Source of the DNA: Hofstenia miamia
Lineage: Eukaryota; Xenacoelomorpha; Acoela
Direction: 5' to 3'
NCBI GenBank assembly: GCA_004352715.1
Contig: SCFE01000029.1
Location: 1,535,167-1,599,166, forward strand
Length of the DNA: 64,000 nucleotides
In this document: positions 55,816 through 64,000 of the stretch, one piece after another
Layout: each line of letters begins with the position of its first letter
How positions within the stretch are numbered: the first letter of the stretch is position 1
Notes under the pieces: model-generated
The model's database searches: none
The model's input: the letters and a program-made list of their open reading frames with translations, nothing else
What the model was told of the DNA's origin: nothing
Translations under genes and position numbers: made by a program

Positions 55816-58800
55816 TTTCGCCCGCCTAAATCAAGAAAACGCTGCCGAAGCTCTTCTCTTTTTTCAAGTCTTCCCTATCCACACCCACAAAGGTCAAAAA
55901 AACACCGCAATAGTCACTCTCTCACCCCAAAACGCCTCAAAATCATATCACTGTCCCCCCACCAAGTGCACTTTCAACGCCCAAACTCTTCTCCTTTCCA
56001 GAATATCACCTGCACCAAGAAGGCAAACAAAATCTAGCGTAAAGTTCGTACAAATCATCTGCAAAATCAAGTCACAACCATCCATTAATGCCCAGGAAGT
56101 AACACCGTAACACGAAGTAAACACGTCAACACTGTAATGCTCAACACGATCTTATTAATGCTCCAACTTCCATGCCCTACACGTTCCGCTCAAAGCTTCA
56201 CAATATATTGACAAAAGTAAGGAAGAAATTCACTCCTCACCATATCTACCTTTTCGAAATCACCCCCCGTCTGTGCTCTAAAACTCTCTCTAAAAGAACT
56301 TCGCAATGAAGCACTGCAGTTAAATCATAAGAAGCTTCTCGTTTTAGTGCCATTCCAGTCTTTGATCATTTCCTTCTTTCGTGTGCTCTATAATTTCCAC
56401 TCTTCTTGCATATGATGGCATCCACCTGCATGATAAACGTCTCTCAGTCTCAGTCTTCATCCGCAATCTAAAAAACTTTTTTCACACTCTTTCAACTGTC
56501 TCAAATCAACATGGCTCCTTGCGACAACCCACAATTTCATACGCAGCTTCCTACAACACACGCCGTGCTCTAGTGCCAACACCTACTGATCATCCCACTC
56601 TACACCGTCCCCTTTTCCAATGAAATAGGTAAACATTCGGAAGTTATTGTTTATATTTGTATTGCTACTTAAAAATGTAAAACTATGTTATATACACATG
56701 AGACAACCACGCACACACTGAAACAAACTGCATTATAAACACTACTAGGAAATATCACTAAAATGTTGTAAATCTTTTTTACTTTCATTTTTGACTAATT
56801 TTAATAATTTAATTATCCAAGCAGGAGATGGAGAATAAAATTTAGAGGAATGTAATCTTCAGAATTTAGAGAATCGCTATAAAGACAATTTTAAATATAT
56901 TTATCTGAATGCCAGAAGTCTGAATTCAAATAGAAATCATTTTCTTAAAATATCCACTCAATTTAGCTCAAATTATATTTTTTGTGTCACAGAAACTTGG
57001 TTAAACAATGATATCAATCCAAATTTTTTCAATACATACTCGGAAAATTTTAATGTTCTTCCTAAAAATAGAGATAGTAGAGGTGATGACCTTATTCAAA
57101 TTTTACCAAAACTTTTAAATCCTATAAGTAAAAAAGAATTTGAGTTTTATCATTGTGTTTTTGAGTCATTATGGATCGAAATTAAATCACCTACAAATTG
57201 TTCGGAAAATGAATTAATTAATGTTACTTATCATCTAAATAACTTTCTTGTATAGTATATAAAGTCTAAATACAATGAAATTTTCAAATATTCCTAGCAA
57301 TAGCTAATCACTAAACAAATTAGGTGACTTTAACGTCAACTATTTCAATTTTTATGAAAAAAAATCATTGAAAGACTTATGCACTATTTATAAATTAAAA
57401 ATAATCAACACTCAAAATCCCACTCGAAAAACGACATTAATTGATTATTTTTTAACCAATTCGGAAACTATATATAATAATTCTATCTTTAAATCCTTCA
57501 GTGATCACTCACACTGTATTTATATTAGTATTATTCACGTTAAGCTTTCTAAATTTAAAACGGTTTTTTCTTAGGATTTCAAAAATTATTCAGATGAGAT
57601 CATCGAAAATTTACATAAAATGTTTCATTCGTCTATATTTTTACTCTAAATTCTGGTTCCCATATGTTAAACAAAGTAACACCGCTAAAAACCCACCGAG
57701 TAATCAACAAGCACACCTGATCATCAACTAATTAAGAATACCATAAACGAAGGCAGAAACTCTTTGAACTAGCTAAAGCTAATCTGACCAAAATAAATTG
57801 GACTAATTACTAAAGATCAAAAACATTCAGCTTTTAAATTTTCTGAAAACTTAATTTTTTCTAAACAAAAGTGGAAATTTTTAACCCGTATTATTGGAAA
57901 ATCGAGTGGGCTCAATAGTGACATTTCAGAAATATCTATTGATAATAAAACAATTACCGATAAAAAAAGGATATTAAGTCATTTAAATAAAATATTTAAA
58001 TAATTAGGTAACTTCAATTTTCCTAAAACTCTTCTATCAGGACATTTGCAATCAAATTGTAAATCAACGTTTCAATTTATGTTATCTACCTTAAGAGAAT
58101 TAAAAACTATTGTACAAAATTTAGATGTTATTATATCTTCAGGTTCTACTGATTTAATTACTATATTATTAATAAATTATTTCATGTATTTGGTAGCCAT
58201 AAATCATTTGTATTTAGTCAATGAAAGGGTCAGGTATAACACCTTTGTATAAGAATAGGGATCCCCTTATTGCTAAAAATTATAGGTCAATATTAATAAC
58301 GCAACTTCTTAGAAAATTATTCGAAAAATTTTTGCATATCCAAATCATTTAATACCTCGCATCTGAGAAAATCTTATCATCTAAATAATAAGGTCTCTGC
58401 TCTAAGCATAGTACAAATCATGTAATTATTTCAATTAGCAAGAAAATATCCTCAAATAAATCTCAAAATAAATATAGTTGCCCAGTCCTTCTAGGTTTAA
58501 GCAAGGTTTTTAATTCAATGAATTTTTAAATTTTGCTATTAAACTTTAAAATTACGGATTTCAACAAAATTCAATTGAAAGTTACTTATGAGTTTTTTAT
58601 AAAATCGAAAACAGCGTGTTTTAATGAATAGTATGAAATCTGAATATCCTAAAACCGATCGAGGAGTGCCTCAAGGAACAGTACTAGGGCCAATTTTATT
58701 TGCAATATTTGTATTAATTAAGCATACATATCATATAAAATATATCAATTTGCAGATGGTAATTGCCTGATAAATACAGATAATGATGCATTTAGAGCCA

Positions 58801-59240
58801 CAAAAAATTTACAAATTAATATTGAAAACCTTACTAGGTATTTCTCATCCAATCAATTTAAAATTAATATTGAAAAAACGCAATTCATTATATTTTGCCC
58901 CAATTCTGAAAAAGAAATAACAAACAAGATTGAATTATTTGTTAACAGTGTTCCAATAAAACAAAGTGATCATGTTACATATTTAGCTGTTGATATTGAC
59001 AAAGATTTAAAACTTGATAAATTTCTCCTAAAAAATTACAAAAATGGCTTCTGGCGTTAGATACTTATACCACATCAGAAATTTTGGACCAGATTATCAC
59101 GTTCAATTATTGCATGCATTTTGTTTATATCAATTACATTATTGTTCATTTCTATTTATATATCAAGTACAACTTCATGCAGCTTCAATATATTGTTTAA
59201 GCATGAATATGGCAGAGAATCACTACCTTTCTTGATAATT
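55816..59240 (+). mobile_element. APE-type LINE relic inside array unit 3
   Basis: 55816-56640 is C-rich with open pieces (RSKKHRNSHSLTPKRLK; QHGSLRQPTISYAASYN), probably the ORF1 side. From 56890 the endonuclease reads YIYLNARSLNSNRNHFLKI then IFCVTETWLNND. The reverse transcriptase keeps DRGVPQGTVLGPILFAIFV (58660), followed near 58750 by QFADGNCLINTD, where the active site DD is now DG. 59044-59235 is the thumb (GVRYLYHIRNFGPDY). Many stops. The sequence leaves the array unit at about 55815 and rejoins it at about 59260. Confidence 0.7.
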
Positions 59241-59288
59241 AATTAAAAGTACTCTTGGAATTGCACCATTGATAAAATTTTAGACTAT

Positions 59289-59292
<4 letters not shown>

Positions 59293-59325
<33 letters not shown>
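59293..59325. repeat. (TA)n array upstream of tail exon 4
   Basis: About 33 bp of TA, at the same relative position as before the other tail exons. Confidence 0.9.
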
Positions 59326-59330
<5 letters not shown>

Positions 59331-59366
59331 ACATACATATAATGAAAAAAATTCATTATTATTTAG

Positions 59367-59417
59367 AATGATAACAACACGACCAATATGGGTTTTGAAA
59401 ATCCAGCATATGAAATG
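59367..59417 (+). CDS. receptor tail exon 4 of array, NPAY motif
   Basis: 51 nt, phase 0; acceptor TTATTATTTAG, donor GTAAAT. It encodes NDNNTTNMGFENPAYEM. Highest similarity by eye is to exon 3. Confidence 0.85.
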
Positions 59418-60186
59418 GTAAATATATTTATTATCATTATATATTTGTTTCATTTTTCCCCAGTTGTACATAATATGATGGTAAATATGACATTTTAGAA
59501 TTCAATTTAATTGAACTTGTCCACAAATGAATGCGTAGCAAAGCATTCAAGTCATTTTTGAATTTATACACAGATTTTGTAGAAAGTCGTCATAAACTTG
59601 TTATCTCAATTATTATTGTTTCAGAACAAAATTTAACCTTTTTAATACTTTAATAGTATGCTTCACAATACCCGGACTATGACATACTATGGTAATTGTA
59701 CCATACATACATTTTTAAACTTTTTTCAGAATATATAAATATTGTTTGCCGAAAATTCAATATATGATACATAAATGGAAATTTATGAACTATAAAATAT
59801 ATAATTAAGTTTTGAATAAAATTCCAGATAATGGCGATCATTGTTTTATACACTCTACATGGGTCTGCTAGAGAAACTCTCAACGACAAATTTCACACCT
59901 TTTCCTAGGTTGTGAACTAAACTATGGTCTGAGCTGGGCTTTTTTTGTGTTTAATATACACATATATGTTGGGCGCTTGAGGAATTGAACAATACGATAA
60001 ATCAAGCATTGCATTTGTTGCTTATATTTTGAAATATTAACTCTAAATTTTTACCTAAAATACAGTTTGCAATGCATCCTTGTTGGGTGACTAAACAAGA
60101 CTTAGGTTTTTAATTAATAGAAGTAAAGTTGCTGAGAACAATAGCAGCTTATATGGGCTTTATATATATATATATATATATATATA
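59418..60186. repeat. array unit 4 downstream sequence
   Basis: Homologous to 55026-55700 through to the (TA)n array at 60160-60186. A further partial copy (ACTTTACAAGACCAGGATCA) follows at 60190, so a fifth unit existed at least in part, but I see no fifth exon. Confidence 0.75.
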
Positions 60187-60503
60187 ATACTTTACAAGAC
60201 CAGGATCATGACATACTCTGGCAATTGTAAGGTTTTTCGTTAACAGAATTAAAGTTGCTGAGATTAATTGCTAGCTTATATGCTTTAGATTTTTTTGAAT
60301 GTCTGAAAATTAGTGAACTTTAACTATTATAAGCAATCGGACTAATTGGAATAATTCGGCAACACGAATAATTTCTCGCACTACTGTTCACCATTATTTG
60401 GTGTTCATTCACCAGTAGATGTTTGAATTCTCAAAGACTAACAAGCCTCGACAAAAATTATAGAAAAATATTGAACTTAGTAAATAGAATTTAGGAAGTG
60501 ATN

Positions 60504-60536
<33 letters not shown>

Positions 60537-60570
60537 CTTAGATGCTTTATGCTTAATCTTTATATTTTAG

Positions 60571-60582
60571 GATTCAGATTAA
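60571..60582 (+). CDS. possible terminal receptor exon (three codons and stop)
   Basis: A strong acceptor CTTTATATTTTAG follows a (TA)n array, as for the tail exons. A phase-0 entry would read D-S-D-stop. AATAAA occurs at about 60675. Only the acceptor and phase support it. An alternative candidate is the open frame ending at 61962 (ISLKIYNEMQGLRQH). Confidence 0.25.
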   Translation, partial: DSD

Positions 60583-60599
60583 GTTCAATTCATCACAAT

Positions 60600-63592
60600 T
60601 GTAAAGCTTGCTGCATAGTTTTATAGGCTTTTGTTTAGATGAATATAATATGTTTATTGATCATTCTATTCAAAATAAAACAAGAGAAATCAAAATTTTA
60701 ATGATTCTAAAACGAAAAGCAAGTTCTCAATGATAACTATATTTAAAAACTTGAACTTGTGTAAAAATTAATCAAGTGTCACAAAGCGAAAATTTGGAAG
60801 TTGAATATTTAAAAAAACAGCATTTTAAACTACGTTTTGTACTGCAGGAATTCTCATTTATTTAATAATTTTATCTCTTTAACATCATAATTTTGGAATA
60901 CCTCAAACAAGATTGAACAATGAATTTCAGAATATGATTAATATTTATAATTTTTTGCTTGCTTGAACCTGCTAAAGTTGATGTTGGTCCACCTGCTGTT
61001 TAAAGCAATACATCTATCTGTGCCTGCAAAGACCTAAAAAGCTAATTAAGTGATTATGAAAAATATCATCCTTTCTATTCGAAATTAGTTTTGACTTCTG
61101 ATGGTTTTCTGAAACGGTATGTACAAATATTGCAATGAGCAGTACCGAATCAGACCATTTGTCTGAGAATGCCTTTGTGCATCAGGTGCATTCCCTGTGC
61201 GCTGATGCATCCTGTGACGGTGATGCAATAATTTGAGCAGAATGCGATGCTGTGGAACATTAATATCTAAATAATATCTTTTTTGCTAGTCTCCACTTTT
61301 TACTTAGGTTCTATTTTTTTGCCATTCTGCCTTTCCTGAGATAATTTTTTTGCTAGAATGCTAATGTGATGCAAAGAAATAAATTGCGCAAAAAGGATAG
61401 AAATTTGACATTCTCACAGACAAAATTAATACTGAAAATGGTTCTTACCTATAGTCTACTTTTAGAAATGCAGTGAATCTCAAAATGCTTACCTTCATAG
61501 TGATTAGCAATTTTAATTTCCATAAATATGAAATTTTGATGATTTGCTAGGCATTTTAATATATTTTGAATGCATATATTTCCTTGTTATAAATTGTTTT
61601 TTCTTAATTTATATTTTAAGTTGTATATATATATAAATATTTATTTGTTTACTGATAAATATATTTGTTTTATCCATTTACCCAATTTTGTTTTAGCAAA
61701 CACTGGGCTGTATACATTTCTATGCATTGTAGCAAATTTGATATTAATTTATTCGCATTTTATGTACTTGTTTTTAAAAGAATTTAATACTTCTGTGAGA
61801 ACTGCTCTGAATTTGCCTTTTTCCTTTATTTGCATATATTTTTATAGATTTACAAATTACAAAGTGAAGGGAAAAATCTCCCTAAAAATATATAATGAAA
61901 TGCAAGGATTAAGGCAACATGTAGGACACAGACAAAACAGTATTCATGAGCACTTATTGTGAACTAAGAAATTTGCATGAATCACTTTTCAACAAAGTGA
62001 AATCAATTGGCACTTTAGTCCATTTTTATTAAAAAAATCCTCTCTCTGCGTCAAAATGTTATTAATCCAAGACAAACAGTACCAATAGTTTCAGAGTATT
62101 TAGTAATACAAATATGCCAGATCTAGTCTCAATGCTGTATAATTTATAAGTAATTCCACAAATGAAATTTGATGTGCTCCATTGATTGGCAATCAATCCT
62201 TCAACAGTTTTAAAATTAGAGCAGCAAACCATTCATACTTCCCAAACAAGTACATCATCAAGCATTTTCATAATAATCAATAGCAACCAGATTAGATAAT
62301 ATCTACTAAGGATGTTGTCTAATCAGCTTTACAGTGACTAAGTGTTTGTGGAGGAAATATTGGCACCTGTAAATTCCAAATCATTGAGAAAGTCTAAATT
62401 AAATTTTCCATAAGTGTAGCAATTGCATGCTTGTTAATAAATTAATATTTTTGACAATATGTAAATCACATGTTTTGTCACAAATGTTGTTATAAAAATT
62501 GATGCAAATATGTATGTCACTTATTTATGAGAGATTTTCTGCATTTCCATATTTAAGAACACACAAAGTGTGAACATTCAGATCAACTAGATATCAGACC
62601 CACTTTTTTCATTAAGATACTGATTATATTTCCCTTAGGTTTAATATTTATCTTGTTAGTCTAGTACATATATTTCCGAACTCATACTATAATTCTTGAA
62701 AGCAATGCAAACTAAGAGCATTAGAAAGTTATCATTTAGGCACATATAAATTAAAAATCAAAAAAATGTATGTAATTTACACTCAGGGCTTGAGTTAAGA
62801 TATTTATTTTTTAAATGTGATAGTGCACTAAATACTAGATTAAGAATACTTGAGTACTTTGTTATTGCAATTTCCTAGTTAAATGCATATACTTGAATAA
62901 ATGTAATAATATGAACTATGGAAATGACAAATATTGTTTTCCAAATATATGAATGTTAATTGCATAGAGAATGTTAGTTTTAACTCACAATCATGCTTGA
63001 ATTCTTGATTCCTAATCCATTTGTTTTTTGAAAGGATTTGATTATTTGCTAGACAATAGTGTTGTAGTTCTATATCTCCTTTAAAAAATTAAAATTTATG
63101 TAAATGCAAAGAGAATATTAGGAAGATAATTATTCCTCTTTTCAAAATATAATTTGCATAAATTGAAATACAGTAATTGGTAATCAAAAAGTGAATAGGT
63201 TCATCTTAGCATAACTGGAAAGTCAAGCTATTTCAGACTCTTAATAAATTTTTATTTAATTTATAATTTCATATTATGTCTTCAACTACTGGGATCCTCT
63301 CAGAAGCCTAATTCTACCCTCATGATGGAATGCTTCCAAATTGACTTTAAATAACAATTTTTATAAACTAAATTGTTAGATAAAAGTATTCTTATAATAA
63401 GAAACTTACTATTTAATCACACATGTAACTGCAAATCAAAACAGATTTATATACTTCATTTTTAAGAAGTATTACATTAATTATATGTAGCTAATGTGTA
63501 GTCCTTACTGAAAGCCTGCACACTATTGCTAGTTTTCTTCAATCATAGTTTTATACCACTCTTGAACATACAATAAATCCCCCTTTAAATGG
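60600..63592. other. no recognisable gene
   Basis: AT-rich. An open frame at 61570-61962 (130 codons, hydrophobic start, C-terminal YNEMQGLRQHVGHRQN) may include a tail exon but has no family match that I know. 61120-61260 is less AT-rich without a clear frame. Confidence 0.45.
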
Positions 63593-63862
63593 TCAAACAA
63601 TTAACATATGTAGGAACAAATATAGCTCCATCAACCACATCTTTTGTAAGCAAGATATTTTCCTCATTGGTTTGAAGTCAACAACAAATGAAATTAATAA
63701 CAAAGTTCCAAGAACTGTCTCTTGTGGAATGCCTTGTATCAAAGAAGTATAGCTCCTCAAAGTATTATTAATCAAAATTCTGTTGTGTAAAAGTTTTTTG
63801 AAATTGACATACCAATTATAATTTTCTACAGGCATATTTTGCAACTTTAACTTCTTCAATTA
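63593..63862 (-). pseudogene. LINE reverse transcriptase fragment
   Basis: Minus strand: NFKKLLHNRILINNTLRSYT then SLIQGIPQETVLGTLLLISF. This is the G-x-PQG-x-x-LGP-LLF block of LINE reverse transcriptases, with Gly-to-Glu and Pro-to-Thr changes at conserved positions. A short orphan piece. Confidence 0.6.
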
Positions 63863-64000
63863 GAAATTATGCATATATTTGATTTTGGATCATTTAGATT
63901 CTTTGTAAATTGATCATAAATCCAAATAGGGGGATGTAATGTCATCACATCAGTTTATGTTATCAGTTCTAAATCTAAAAAGCAGCTTCAGAAAGTTTAT

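Noticed and set aside
1-64000. CRISPR arrays, operons, rRNA or tRNA genes
   Set aside because: No spaced direct repeats with unique spacers, no ribosome-binding operons and no cloverleaf sequence were noticed; the DNA is clearly eukaryotic.

Overview
The window is AT-rich nuclear DNA (roughly 70% A+T) from an invertebrate animal. The evidence is spliced genes with GT-AG introns, EGF/NIM-type receptor exons with phase-1 borders, and animal transposon families (mariner, Tc1, hAT, piggyBac-like, APE-type LINEs, Penelope-like elements, a Polinton relic, an LTR element). There are also many (TA)n arrays and five scaffold gaps of 196 bp or more. I cannot fix the phylum from the sequence alone.

Layout. 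1-7.6 kb is a transposon graveyard: the 3' end of a mariner; a LINE relic on the minus strand interrupted by a 904-bp hAT element with an exact 8-bp target duplication; and a nearly complete Tc1-like element with TIRs and TA duplications, whose middle is lost in a gap. From 8.97 kb to at least 59.4 kb runs one host gene on the plus strand, spread over more than 50 kb. I assembled it from 13 exons whose splice phases all agree. It encodes a type I membrane receptor of the Draper/CED-1/MEGF10/Nimrod class: a CCxGY (EMI-like) start, a NIM repeat, about a dozen EGF-like modules, one transmembrane helix, a short cytoplasmic exon, then a tandem array of four 51-nt, phase-0 exons. Each of these encodes an Asn-rich 17-mer ending in N-P/Q-x-Y-E-M. 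The first (signal peptide) exon and the certain last exon were not found.

The introns hold nearly everything else. Intron 9.07-15.63 kb has a Penelope-like element (PLE) with artefact-like duplicated blocks beside gaps. Intron 15.72-25.07 kb has a decayed Polinton/Maverick (packaging ATPase, capsid, small pVI-like protein and family-B polymerase relics, with a repeated gene-boundary motif), itself interrupted by an LTR that carries a second LTR in opposite orientation. Intron 25.46-26.81 kb has a PLE on the minus strand. Intron 38.55-52.28 kb has a piggyBac-like MITE, a PLE endonuclease relic, an old LINE into which an intact 3.7-kb LINE has inserted with an 11-bp target duplication, a mariner relic, and a second copy of the LTR element. 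The exon array at 52.3-60.2 kb is a tandem duplication of a unit of about 766 bp, later split by a PLE and a LINE.

How the parts relate. The receptor is the only host gene I can support. Its extracellular half matches engulfment receptors, and its tail array would present repeated NPxY motifs, the known docking site for PTB adaptors of the CED-6/GULP type. Because the tail exons are all 51 nt and phase 0, any subset can be spliced without changing frame. Everything else is mobile DNA in different stages of decay. Only the 1151-codon LINE looks intact.
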